A stretch of 34,642 nt of DNA from Kerstersia sp052103615 (lineage in GTDB: Bacteria > Pseudomonadota > Gammaproteobacteria > Burkholderiales > Burkholderiaceae_B). The notes beneath the pieces were generated by a model. It was not told the origin of the DNA. It saw nothing but the letters and a program-made list of their open reading frames with translations, and made no database searches. Both the position numbers and the translations under genes were made by a program. Position 1 is the first letter of the stretch; the number at the start of each line of letters is the position of its first letter. The stretch lies in NCBI RefSeq assembly GCF_052103615.1, contig NZ_JBQEKA010000031.1, forward strand, positions 1-34,642, read 5' to 3'. Shown piece after piece: positions 23,713-31,781 of this stretch.

Positions 23713-25088
23713 TGCGCGTCACGCAGGGCCGTGCGCAGGCCCTCTTCCACGACTGGATGGTAAAACGGCATCTCCAGCATTTGCCCGATGGTCATCTGCT
23801 GCTGCACCGACCAGGCCAGCAAATGCCCCAAATGCTCGGCCGCTGGCGCTGCCAGTTCCGCGCCCAGCAGGCGGCCATTGCTGCGTTGCGCGTACACCCG
23901 CAACAAACCGGCATTGCGCCGCATGACGCGTGCCCGCCCCTGGTCGCCAAAATCGACCTCGCCAATCACGAACTCGACCCCTGCCTGTTCCAGCTCGCTG
24001 TAGCGCTTGCCGGCACTGGCAATCTGCGGCTCGGAAAACACGACGCTCAGGCCGGCACGCCGCAATCCCGGTTCTACCTGGGGGTGGCGCGCCGCATTGC
24101 GCCCGGCTATGCGGCCCTCATCACTGGCTTCATGCAATAGCGGCAAGTCGCCATTGGCATCGCCAGCAATATAGACGGCGCTATCACCGGCACGCAGGGT
24201 GTTGCGGTCGTAGGCCAGACGGCCGCGCGCGTCCAGCGCCAATCCTGCTTTGGGCAGATCCAGCGCGGCAAGATTCGGGCGCCGGCCCGTCGCCGCCAGC
24301 ACATATTCGAAGTGTTCTTCCTGCTCGCGGCCTTCGTCATCCAGGAAACGGATGAAAACGCCATGATTGTCCGGCCTGATTTCCTGCATCTGGGCACGGA
24401 CATCAAGCGCCATTTCAGTTTTGAAGGCGGTCAATGCGGCTGCCTTGACCGCCGGATCACTGATGCCGCCCAGACTGCCGCGCGCTCCGAAGAGACGGGT
24501 ACGCACACCCAGCCTGTGCAGGGCCTGCCCCAGTTCCAGCCCGATGACGCCTGGCCCGAACACGGCAATGCTGCGCGGCAGGTCGGGCAATTCAAACAGA
24601 CTGTCATTAATCAGCACACGGTCTCCCAGACCGCTCAGCTCATCCGCGATAAAAGGCGCCGAGCCCGTCGCGATGACCACGGCCCTGGCGTGAATTTCCT
24701 CTTCCTGGCCGCTGACCGCCAGAACGCCAGGCGCGGTGAATCGCGCCGTGCCGCGCAATACGTCCGCCGCGGGAATACTTTCCATCCCCTTGAGCACAAA
24801 GCCCACGAAACGATCCCGCTCGCGCCGGACACGCGCCAGCACTTCGGCACCGTTTACCCGCAACCCTGACACATGCACCCCGAATGGAGCGCCATCCCGC
24901 GCCGCATGAGCGGCCTCTGCCGCTGCAATCAGCAATTTGGACGGCATGCAGCCCACGCGCGCGCAAGTGGTGCCAAACGGGCCGTTTTCGATCAGGACGG
25001 CACTGGCCCCCTGATCGCGTGCGCTGCGATAGGCGCCCAGTCCGGCCGTGCCAGCGCCGATCACGGCGACATCCACCATTCGCGCCAT
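23688..25088 (-). CDS. Flavin pyridine-nucleotide disulfide reductase (copper-linked)
   Basis: A class I flavoprotein disulfide oxidoreductase, 466 residues from ATG 25088. FAD motif GAGTAG at 11-16, redox pair Cys42-x4-Cys47 in TCARVGCMPSK, NAD(P) site FGPGVIGLELGQ, second FAD motif YIAGDANGD and the C-terminal HPVVEE active-site segment. The sequence is dihydrolipoamide-dehydrogenase-like, but there is no second set of lipoyl enzymes here; a thiol, glutathione or metal-thiolate substrate fits the setting. AGGAGG lies 7 bases before ATG 25088. It starts 2 bp after copZ. As I recall, a copZ-prxgrx-gorB operon is copper-induced in Bordetella pertussis; this gene may be the gorB counterpart, without prxgrx. 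Confidence 0.88.
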   Translation of the reverse strand: MARMVDVAVIGAGTAGLGAYRSARDQGASAVLIENGPFGTTCARVGCMPSKLLIAAAEAAHAARDGAPFGVHVSGLRVNGAEVLARVRRERDRFVGFVLKGMESIPAADVLRGTARFTAPGVLAVSGQEEEIHARAVVIATGSAPFIADELSGLGDRVLINDSLFELPDLPRSIAVFGPGVIGLELGQALHRLGVRTRLFGARGSLGGISDPAVKAAALTAFKTEMALDVRAQMQEIRPDNHGVFIRFLDDEGREQEEHFEYVLAATGRRPNLAALDLPKAGLALDARGRLAYDRNTLRAGDSAVYIAGDANGDLPLLHEASDEGRIAGRNAARHPQVEPGLRRAGLSVVFSEPQIASAGKRYSELEQAGVEFVIGEVDFGDQGRARVMRRNAGLLRVYAQRSNGRLLGAELAAPAAEHLGHLLAWSVQQQMTIGQMLEMPFYHPVVEEGLRTALRDAQAKLTRAS

Positions 25089-25090
25089 GC

Positions 25091-25300
25091 TCACGCCTCC
25101 TTGCGGGTAAAGTCGTAATCTGCCGCAGCAATGCCGCGCTCCACGGCGGCAGCATCCGTCGTGCCGGTCACTGTCAGCGTATGGGCGGCGAGGTCAGCCT
25201 GCACCTGCGCGCCCGGCACTGCTTCCTGAATCGCGCCAGTCAGGGCGCGCACGCAGTGGTCGCAGCTCATATCGGGAACCTGGTATTGCAGTATTGCCAT
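25091..25300 (-). CDS. copZ: Copper chaperone, heavy-metal-associated domain
   Basis: A 69-residue ferredoxin-fold metallochaperone. The Cu(I) site MSCDHC has Cys13 and Cys16, and the rest (VRALTGAIQEAVPGAQVQADLAAHTLTV) is a regular HMA domain. GGAG lies 8 bases before ATG 25300; the open frame continues 12 residues further without a ribosome binding site. It is co-transcribed with the disulfide reductase (2-bp gap) and is divergent from copA, so CopZ can pass Cu(I) to CopA or CueR. Metal identity is inferred from the CueR context. Confidence 0.93.
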   Translation of the reverse strand: MAILQYQVPDMSCDHCVRALTGAIQEAVPGAQVQADLAAHTLTVTGTTDAAAVERGIAAADYDFTRKEA

Positions 25301-25396
25301 GTCATTTTCTCCGTTGCTTGCAGCACCCTCTTCCATCAGGGCATCGGTTCATTCTATCCCAGCCCCTGCCCCGCCGTGCCAGCCGTAATAAAGCGC

Positions 25397-25427
25397 TTGA
25401 CCTTATCATTATGGGAAGGTTGACAAT
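25397..25427 (+). promoter_or_regulatory. CueR-type promoter/operator of copA-cueR
   Basis: TTGACC (25397-25402), a 19-bp spacer and GACAAT (25422-25427) form a MerR-family promoter with the over-long spacer that CueR corrects by twisting. The dyad ACCTT...AAGGT (25400-25420), extended GGAAGGT on the right, is the classical CueR operator. It lies between divergent copZ and copA and could influence both. Confidence 0.9.
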
Positions 25428-25546
25428 ACAAGCCTGGCAATCGTGTTGGCCGCGTGCCTCAGCGCAAGCCCCGGCCTTCAGGCCAACGCGCTTCATTGCC
25501 CCAACATCGCAACAGCACTACCTGGATTCCTGCCCCGGAGAAAGTC

Positions 25547-27856
25547 ATGAGTACGAAAGCCGATCACCGTGACGCCACACTCGCCGTCGAGCTTGCCATT
25601 GATGGCATGACTTGCGCGTCCTGCGTCAACCGTGTACAGAAAAAACTTGCCGCGCAACCCGGCGTCCTGGAAGCCAATGTCAATCTGGCTACCGAACGCG
25701 CCAGCATACGCATGCAAACCAGCGGCGCTTCACCCGAGGCGCTGGCGGCCGTCGTCACCGCGGCCGGCTATCCCGCCAGCGTCATTGTTGACCGCGAACG
25801 CGTTGCCGCCGAGCAAAGCGCGCGCCAGGAACAGGAGCGGCAACGGCTTAAGCGCGCCTTTCTCACCGCTCTCATTCTGACCTTGCCTGTGTTCCTGCTG
25901 GAGATGGGCAGCCATATGGTGCCCGCTATCCACGATCTGGTTCAGCACACGCTGGGCGCGCAACGCAATGCCTGGATCCAAGGCATTCTGACGACCCTGG
26001 TGCTGGCCGGCCCTGGCCGTCATTTCTTCCGCGATGGCCTGCGTGCGCTCTGGCAGCGCACGCCTGATATGAACTCCCTGGTGGCGGTCGGTTCCGGCGC
26101 AGCCTGGCTGTATTCCGTCGTGGCAACACTGGCGCCGCATTGGCTGCCCGAGGCCTCGCGCCATATTTACTTTGAAGCCAGTGCCGTCATTGTGACCTTG
26201 ATTCTGCTGGGCAAGATGCTGGAAGCGCGCGCCAAGGGCCGCACCGGCGCGGCCATCCGCCGTTTGGTTGGCCTGCAGGTACGCACAGCAAGGCGTATTC
26301 TGCCTGACGGCGCCATCGAAGATGTGGATATTGCCAACATCCATACCGGCGATCTGCTTCGCGTGCGCCCCGGCGAAAAAATTCCGCTCGATGGTGTCAT
26401 CCGCCAGGGCGAATCGCATATAGATGAATCCATGCTGACGGGCGAACCCCTGCCGGTTTCCCGCAAGGCGGGAGATAGTGTGACCGGCGCGACGCTCAAT
26501 ACCCATGGAAGCCTGGATATTGAAGTCACGCGCACCGGTGAAAACACCACGCTGGCGCAAATCATCCGCATGGTCGAACAGGCTCAGGGCGCCCGCCTGC
26601 CGGTGCAGGCATTGGTGGATAAAGTCACAGGCTGGTTCGTCCCGGCCGTGATGACGATCGCCATTCTGACGCTGGTTCTGTGGATGCTGCTGGCCCCTGG
26701 CCTGGGCTTTGATTTCGCGCTGGTCAATGCCGTCGCGGTCCTGATCGTGGCTTGCCCTTGCGCCATGGGGCTGGCCACGCCAACGTCCATTATGGTCGGC
26801 ACAGGCCGCGCCGCCGATCTGGGCATTCTGTTCCGTCAGGGGGATGCCCTGCAAACCCTGCGCGAAATAGATACAGTGGTTTTCGATAAAACCGGCACGC
26901 TGACGCAAGGCAAACCGGCGCTCACGCATATGCAGGTCGCGGCAGGTTTTGACGAAACCGCAGTCCTGCAATGGCTGGCCAGCGCCCAAAGCCATTCGGA
27001 ACACCCCATTGCCCATGCCATTGTGCAAGCGGCCCAGGCCCGCGGCATGACCTTCGGCCAGGTTGACGGGTTTGAAGCCATCAGCGGCGCCGGCCTGGCG
27101 GCAAGCGTCGATGGCCATGCCGTGCTCGCGGGCGCTGCAAAACTGATGCAGGATCGCGCTGTCGCCATGGACCCTGAACTGGCAGCGCTGGCGGATCAAT
27201 GGGGCGCCAAAGGCAATACGCCGTTCTATGTCGCCATAGATGGCCGTATGGCTGCCCTGGTTGCCGTCGCCGATCCGCTCAAGGATGACACCCCGGCCGC
27301 CTTGCAGGCTTTGCATGCGCAGGGCATTCGCCTGGTCATGCTGACCGGAGATAACCAGCGTACCGCTGAAGCGGTTGCTGCCAGCCTGGGGATAGACGAA
27401 GTCCATGCCCAGGCGTTGCCGGCGGACAAGGTGGCGGTGCTGGCCCAGCTCAAGGCCGCAGGCAAGCGCTGCGCGTTCGTGGGCGACGGCATCAATGACG
27501 CCCCGGCGCTGGCTGCTGCCCATGTTGGCATCGCCATTGGCACCGGCGCGGATATTGCGGTGGAATCTGCCGGTGTGGTGCTGATGTCCGGCTCTTTGGC
27601 CGGGGTGGCAAATGCCATCGCGCTTTCACGCGCCACCATGCGCAACATCCGCCAGAACTTGTTCTGGGCCTTTGTCTATAACGCCGCCCTCATTCCGCTG
27701 GCCGCTGGCGTGCTGTATCCGGCCTACGGTCTGCTGATGTCACCCGTGTTTGCCGCAGCGGCCATGGCGCTTTCCAGTGTTTTCGTGGTGGTGAACGCCT
27801 TGCGCCTGAAGGCCTGGCGCCCCCAACCCGCCCCTGCCAACGGAGGACAAGCATGA
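25547..27856 (+). CDS. copA: Copper-exporting P1B-type ATPase
   Basis: Inner-membrane Cu(I) efflux pump, 769 residues from ATG 25547 (GGAG 6 bases upstream). One N-terminal metal-binding domain (GMTCASC, Cys23 and Cys26), eight membrane segments, the transport motif CPC at 403-405, phosphorylation site Asp447 in DKTGT, the SEHPIAHA nucleotide motif, TGDN, GDGINDAP and the C-terminal membrane pair. E. coli CopA has two N-terminal domains; here a single one is present and CopZ is a separate gene. It is transcribed from a CueR promoter and overlaps cueR by four bases. The open frame upstream to 25454 is leader. Confidence 0.96.
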   Translation: MSTKADHRDATLAVELAIDGMTCASCVNRVQKKLAAQPGVLEANVNLATERASIRMQTSGASPEALAAVVTAAGYPASVIVDRERVAAEQSARQEQERQRLKRAFLTALILTLPVFLLEMGSHMVPAIHDLVQHTLGAQRNAWIQGILTTLVLAGPGRHFFRDGLRALWQRTPDMNSLVAVGSGAAWLYSVVATLAPHWLPEASRHIYFEASAVIVTLILLGKMLEARAKGRTGAAIRRLVGLQVRTARRILPDGAIEDVDIANIHTGDLLRVRPGEKIPLDGVIRQGESHIDESMLTGEPLPVSRKAGDSVTGATLNTHGSLDIEVTRTGENTTLAQIIRMVEQAQGARLPVQALVDKVTGWFVPAVMTIAILTLVLWMLLAPGLGFDFALVNAVAVLIVACPCAMGLATPTSIMVGTGRAADLGILFRQGDALQTLREIDTVVFDKTGTLTQGKPALTHMQVAAGFDETAVLQWLASAQSHSEHPIAHAIVQAAQARGMTFGQVDGFEAISGAGLAASVDGHAVLAGAAKLMQDRAVAMDPELAALADQWGAKGNTPFYVAIDGRMAALVAVADPLKDDTPAALQALHAQGIRLVMLTGDNQRTAEAVAASLGIDEVHAQALPADKVAVLAQLKAAGKRCAFVGDGINDAPALAAAHVGIAIGTGADIAVESAGVVLMSGSLAGVANAIALSRATMRNIRQNLFWAFVYNAALIPLAAGVLYPAYGLLMSPVFAAAAMALSSVFVVVNALRLKAWRPQPAPANGGQA

Positions 27857-28251
27857 ATATCGGCGCAGCAGCTAAAGCCAGCGGAATTTCCGCCAAAATG
27901 ATCCGCTATTACGAGGACGCGGGTTTATTGCCCGAGGTACAGCGCAGCCCTGCTGGCTACCGCAATTACCGGGACCAGGACGTTCATACCCTGTGTTTTC
28001 TCAGGCGCGCCCGCGACCTCGGGTTTTCCGTCGAACAAATGCGCAGCCTGGTGCAGCTCTGGCAGGATACGTCCCGCGCCAGCGCCGATGTCAAAACACT
28101 GGCGCTGGCGCATATCCAGGAGCTGCGCGCCAAGGCGCTGGCCCTGGAACAGATGGCCGATACGCTGGCTCATCTGGCCAGCAACTGCCACGGGGATCAG
28201 CGGCCGGAATGCCCTATCATTACAGGCCTTCAGGCGCCGTCCAAGGGCTGA
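27853..28251 (+). CDS. cueR: Cu(I)-responsive MerR-family regulator
   Basis: Activates copA (and possibly copZ) when it binds Cu(I). The 132 residues have the N-terminal MerR helix-turn-helix (NIGAAAKASGISAKMIRYYEDAGLLP; RSPAGYRNY), a dimerisation helix and the metal loop NCHGDQRPECPI with Cys112 and Cys120, the same spacing and positions as E. coli CueR. It overlaps copA (ATGA), so the regulator is made with the pump. Its 3' end overlaps the convergent nitroreductase gene by 32 bp. Confidence 0.96.
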   Translation: MNIGAAAKASGISAKMIRYYEDAGLLPEVQRSPAGYRNYRDQDVHTLCFLRRARDLGFSVEQMRSLVQLWQDTSRASADVKTLALAHIQELRAKALALEQMADTLAHLASNCHGDQRPECPIITGLQAPSKG

Positions 28252-28825
28252 CGTAGGCATCAGGCGCCTGCCTGGCCGAGCCCTGCGCCGGCACGGCAGG
28301 CGTGCCTATCACCAGATAGCCCATGAAACGGTAGGACAGCGGATCGAAGCCCAGGCCTTCCTGCACCTCTTCGACGGCGGTTCCCAAACCCGTGCTCCAA
28401 AATGCGCCATAGCCCAGGAAGTGGGCCGCATTCAGCATATTCATCACGGCCGCGCTGGCGGCTGCCAGTTGTTCCCATTCCGGGGCCTTGGGGTGGTCGT
28501 GATGAATTTCGTGCCCCAGCGCGACCACCAGCGGCACCTTGGCCAGCCAGGCACGAACCGCATGTTCTTTTTCCGGGGTCATGCGGGCATCACCAGCGGC
28601 CTTTACCGCGGCAATGACAAAATCGGCCAGCCGGCCGATGGCCTCCCCTTCAATCACGCGAAAACGCCAGGGGCGCAAGGAAGCATGGTCAGGCGCCCGG
28701 GCCGCTGCCTGCAGGATCAAATTCAGTTCGCGGGCGTCGGGCCCCGGCGCCGTCAGCAAGGAATTCGAACGTCGGGACAACAAAAGTTCCAGGGCGCCGC
28801 TAGCCACATCAGACGGATTGCTCAT
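28220..28825 (-). CDS. Nitroreductase family protein (YdjA-like)
   Basis: An FMN-dependent oxidoreductase of about 201 residues. Motifs: LLSRRSNSLLTAPGPDARELNLILQAAARAPDH with the FMN-phosphate Arg-Arg-Ser, LRPWRFRVIEGEA, and the C-terminal GYGAFWSTG glycine-rich region; these are typical of the short YdjA/YdgI branch. The start is taken as ATG 28825 (MSNPSD); a longer in-frame lead of 13 residues is weak, and no clear Shine-Dalgarno precedes either. The natural substrate is unknown. It overlaps cueR tail to tail by 32 bp and has 14-bp repeats just before its start. Confidence 0.9.
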   Translation of the reverse strand: MSNPSDVASGALELLLSRRSNSLLTAPGPDARELNLILQAAARAPDHASLRPWRFRVIEGEAIGRLADFVIAAVKAAGDARMTPEKEHAVRAWLAKVPLVVALGHEIHHDHPKAPEWEQLAAASAAVMNMLNAAHFLGYGAFWSTGLGTAVEEVQEGLGFDPLSYRFMGYLVIGTPAVPAQGSARQAPDAYVSPWTAPEGL

Positions 28826-29141
28826 TATCGGAATGTCTCGCTGGGTAGAAAAATAGAGAACCAAAAATAGGGAACCACAAATAGAAGACCAAAAGGGAGT
28901 GCCCCGATGGTGAACGGCGCGACAGCGTGGCCGCGCTTTTCATGGAATGGTCTTGAATGAAACCGATTCTCGCACAGTTCTTCCTGCGCGCCGGATTTAT
29001 CCCTTGCCAGTGACGGGTTTCCCGGCAGCAGCGCCCCCGCCCAAGAGGATGCCTGTCCCGCCTGAAGGCTGGCGGGCAGCGGCTCCGGTGGCATGTTTTA
29101 AGGCTGGCTCTGTGGTTTTAGTCCTGTGGTTAGCCCTGTGG
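28826..29141. other. Spacer between nitroreductase and transporter genes
   Basis: 316 bp without a supportable gene. It contains the 14-bp repeats (28844-28898) next to the nitroreductase start and, at the other end, part of the 12-bp repeat that runs across the transporter stop. The middle is ordinary GC-rich DNA. Confidence 0.5.
28844..28898. repeat. 14-bp tandem repeats in the nitroreductase leader
   Basis: Units at 28844-28857, 28858-28871 and 28872-28885 (the middle one GAACCAAAAATAGG) and a fourth, diverged, at 28886. They lie 19-73 bp upstream of the ATG, where the promoter is expected, and are much richer in A than the flanks. Confidence 0.8.
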
Positions 29142-29171
29142 TTAGCCCTGAGGTTGACCCTGTGACTGGGG
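29110..29171. repeat. 12-bp tandem repeat across the transporter stop codon
   Basis: Units CTGTGGTTAGCC at 29124 and 29136 (identical), CTGAGGTTGACC at 29148 and CTGTGACTGGGG at 29160, with a longer diverged copy at 29110. Translated on the minus strand they give the GQPQ tail. The TTA-to-TGA variation between units decides whether a unit reads as stop or as glutamine, and the real stop (29142-29144) lies in one of them. Confidence 0.88.
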
Positions 29172-30491
29172 CTGACGGTGTGACCGCCGTTGCGCCCAGG
29201 GCAGGACCGCTATGGCCAGCGCGCCGAGCACAAATGCCAAACCAAAAACGCTGAACAGCTCGGCAGGCGCCCATTGCGCATCGATCAGGCGCCCCGCCAG
29301 CAGCGGAGACACGATAGCGCCGACCCGGCCCATGCCGATGGCCCAGCCTAAACCTGTCACCCGCTGCGTGGAGCGGTAGATTGATGGCGTCAGCGCATAC
29401 AAGCCGGCCACGCAGCCATTGACGAAGATACCGATCAGCAAGGCCGCTGCAAACGCCATATTCAGCTCGCCCAGCAAGCGGACAAACCCATACATGAGAC
29501 AGAAGTTTGCCAGCATGTAGATCATCAGCAGGCGCGGCAAGGCGAAGCGCGCGGCAAGCAGGCCGATCAGCGATGTGCCCACGATGCCGCCTACGTTCAG
29601 CAGCACGCCGCCGGTAATGCCCTGCTGATTGGATAAACCGGCACTGACCATGAGCTTGGGCGTCCAGCTCATCACGAAATAAAAGCCCAGCATGACTAGG
29701 AAGAAGGCGCACCAGATCAAGAGCGTGGATGGCAGCAAACCAGGCGCGAACAGGCTGCCCACCCCGGCACGCGCGGCCTGTGCCCGATTGGCGCCGGCCG
29801 CCGGCAAGGTGTTGATGCCGGGCAAGCCCACCTTGCCCAGCAGACGGTTCACCGCTAGCAGCGCGCCGCGCGGCTGCCGCCCCAGCAGGAAGTCCAGCGA
29901 TTCCGGCAGCCATAAGCCCATGATGGGCAAGGTCGCCAATGTCGTCAGGCCGCCATACAGAAACACGGACGGCCAGCCCATGGCGGGAATAATCCAGGCC
30001 GCGACAATACCGCCTATCGTGGCGCCCAGCGCATACGCGGTTGCCTGCAAGCTGATCGCCAGCCCACGCCATTTCTTGGACGCGTATTCACCGGCAATCA
30101 CATAGCTGCTGGCAAGAATGCCGCCTATGCCCAGCCCGGTCAGCAAACGCAAGGCACCCAGTTGCACAGGGCTTTGCGCATAGGCCGACGCCACCATGCC
30201 GCTACCGGCGACGGCAATGCAAAACATAATCAGCGGACGGCGCCCGAAACGATCGGCCCAGGGCGCGATAAACAAGGAGCCCAAGGCCATGCCGACCAGA
30301 CCGGCGCTCAGCAGATAGCCCAGCTGGATACCGCTCAATGACCAATGGCTCGCGACTGACGCAGCCGTGAATGCCATCACCAGCACATCGAAGCCATCCA
30401 GCATATTGATGAGAAAGCACAGGGAGATCACGCCCCACTGAAAGCGGCTCATGGACTTCTCATCCATCAGCTCATGAATAGGTTTGCTCAT
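29142..30491 (-). CDS. AAHS-type aromatic acid:H+ symporter (MFS)
   Basis: A 449-residue, 12-segment major-facilitator permease. The DGFD motif at 32-35 in helix 1 and the G-x3-DRxGRR signature between helices 2 and 3 (about 71-87) are those of the PcaK/VanK aromatic acid group. GAGG lies 8 bases before the ATG. The C-terminal tail (HRQPQSQGQPQG) is encoded by a 12-bp repeat. It is third in the order reductase, Rieske oxygenase, permease, so it most likely imports the oxygenase substrate. A perfect hairpin (30633-30654) lies between it and the oxygenase. Confidence 0.92.
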   Translation of the reverse strand: MSKPIHELMDEKSMSRFQWGVISLCFLINMLDGFDVLVMAFTAASVASHWSLSGIQLGYLLSAGLVGMALGSLFIAPWADRFGRRPLIMFCIAVAGSGMVASAYAQSPVQLGALRLLTGLGIGGILASSYVIAGEYASKKWRGLAISLQATAYALGATIGGIVAAWIIPAMGWPSVFLYGGLTTLATLPIMGLWLPESLDFLLGRQPRGALLAVNRLLGKVGLPGINTLPAAGANRAQAARAGVGSLFAPGLLPSTLLIWCAFFLVMLGFYFVMSWTPKLMVSAGLSNQQGITGGVLLNVGGIVGTSLIGLLAARFALPRLLMIYMLANFCLMYGFVRLLGELNMAFAAALLIGIFVNGCVAGLYALTPSIYRSTQRVTGLGWAIGMGRVGAIVSPLLAGRLIDAQWAPAELFSVFGLAFVLGALAIAVLPWAQRRSHRQPQSQGQPQG

Positions 30492-30581
30492 ATTGGAACC
30501 TCGATAAGCATGCGCGCGCTGAGGCGTCAGGCACGCGTCGTCCTGCGCTGCCGTATCACGGCGCAGCGCAGGCTCAGGGAC

Positions 30582-30617
30582 GGGAGTAACGGAAGTAACG
30601 GGAAAAACGGGAAGAAC
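30582..30617. repeat. 9-bp tandem repeat between oxygenase and permease genes
   Basis: Four head-to-tail units: GGGAGTAAC, GGAAGTAAC, GGGAAAAAC, GGGAAGAAC, in the 180-bp intergenic region. No coding meaning is seen. Confidence 0.85.
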
Positions 30618-30632
30618 GGATACAGGCGTATG

Positions 30633-30654
30633 CGGCCATGTGAAGACATGGCCG
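30633..30654 (-). other. Intercistronic hairpin vanA-permease
   Basis: CGGCCATGT / ACATGGCCG, a perfect 9-bp stem with the loop CTTC on the minus strand, 17 bp after the oxygenase stop. There is no U-run, so it is more likely a stabilising or processing element than a terminator; it may lower permease expression relative to the oxygenase. Confidence 0.55.
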
Positions 30655-30671
30655 GGCAGCGCCAGAAAGAC

Positions 30672-31757
30672 TTAAGCGCCGTTGCGGGACTTGGCCAGTT
30701 CGATGATGCGCCGCGCCTTGTTGGCGCCCACATCCACATGAATATCTATCATCGGCTTCTTGCCGCAACGCAGCATGTTGGCGTACTGGGACTCAATGAC
30801 GACTTTATCTTCGTCAAACGTCATGATGGTTTGCTCCAGGACTTTGGCGCATATGCCTTCCACATCGCCCACCGGATTGGTCGCCATCGTCCAGAAGTAA
30901 TGACAGGTCGTCTCGGTTTCGGGCGTAATGCCATGAAAACCGCGCATATGAAAACCGTCGCGCTGCGGGTCGTCCATGCTGGCGGTACCCACGTCCACCG
31001 CCCCTGTCCAGATCAGGATATGGGACAAACGGAACTCGATTTCCTGCCAACGGTCCACCCGCCCCTTGAAGGGATACGCCGCCGTATAAGTGGGCGGAGG
31101 TTCGGAATCCAGCATATAGCGCGTCACCCGGACAGACTCGTCATCGCTCTCGACTTTCATCTCGGCATTCATGTGTATCTTGGCGTTGCCGCCTATCGTC
31201 TTCAGGTGGACGTAACCAAGATGGCTGAGATCCAGCAAGTTATCGTGGATCAGCTGATACGGCGCCTGGTAGTGATAGACGTCACCGCCATAGACGTATT
31301 TGCCGGAGCTATGGATGTCATAGGCAGGCGCGTCGAATAGCGGTTCGGCCTGATCCGGCGCGCCAAACCACATCCAGACAATGCCGTCGCGTTCCTGCAC
31401 CGGGTACGCGCTCACCCTGGCGCGCGACGGAATCTTTTCCTGGCCCGGAATCTCGATGCATTGGCCGGTCGCGTCATATAACAGGCCATGGTAGCCGCAG
31501 CGCACGCCACAGTGCTCCACGGTGCCATCGGAAAGCGGCAAGGCGCGATGGCAGCAGCGGTCTTCCAGCGCCGCCACCCGCTGATCTCCCAGACGAAAGA
31601 GGACGACTGGCCGGTTCAAGAGCGTGCGGCCCAGCGGCTTATCCTTCAGTTCCGAAGATAGCGCGGCGACGTACCATTGGTTCAAGGGAAACGGGGAAGC
31701 GGGAAGCGTAACGGTGTGCGATGGCGCCTCAGCGGGCGCAAGCGTTGCCAAAGACAT
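30672..31757 (-). CDS. Rieske aromatic oxygenase, VanA-like
   Basis: The oxygenase component of a two-component Rieske monooxygenase, 361 residues. Rieske [2Fe-2S] ligands Cys68-x-His70 and Cys87-x2-His90; mononuclear iron residues in DNLLDLSHLGYVH (Asn173, Asp176, His179, His184). Length and motifs place it with VanA-type O-demethylases, which release formaldehyde from vanillate; isovanillate, methoxybenzoates or toluate/sulfonate-type substrates cannot be excluded. AGGAG lies 10 bases before the ATG. It follows the reductase gene by 24 bp. The gene symbol is withheld because the substrate is unproven. Confidence 0.92.
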   Translation of the reverse strand: MSLATLAPAEAPSHTVTLPASPFPLNQWYVAALSSELKDKPLGRTLLNRPVVLFRLGDQRVAALEDRCCHRALPLSDGTVEHCGVRCGYHGLLYDATGQCIEIPGQEKIPSRARVSAYPVQERDGIVWMWFGAPDQAEPLFDAPAYDIHSSGKYVYGGDVYHYQAPYQLIHDNLLDLSHLGYVHLKTIGGNAKIHMNAEMKVESDDESVRVTRYMLDSEPPPTYTAAYPFKGRVDRWQEIEFRLSHILIWTGAVDVGTASMDDPQRDGFHMRGFHGITPETETTCHYFWTMATNPVGDVEGICAKVLEQTIMTFDEDKVVIESQYANMLRCGKKPMIDIHVDVGANKARRIIELAKSRNGA

Positions 31758-31781
31758 GGGGACTTTCTCCTGTCGTGTGTG

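Noticed and set aside
25357..25396. Possible sigma-54 promoter of copZ (TGGCAC on the minus strand)
   Set aside because: The -12 part lacks the TTGC core, so the match is no better than chance in GC-rich DNA.
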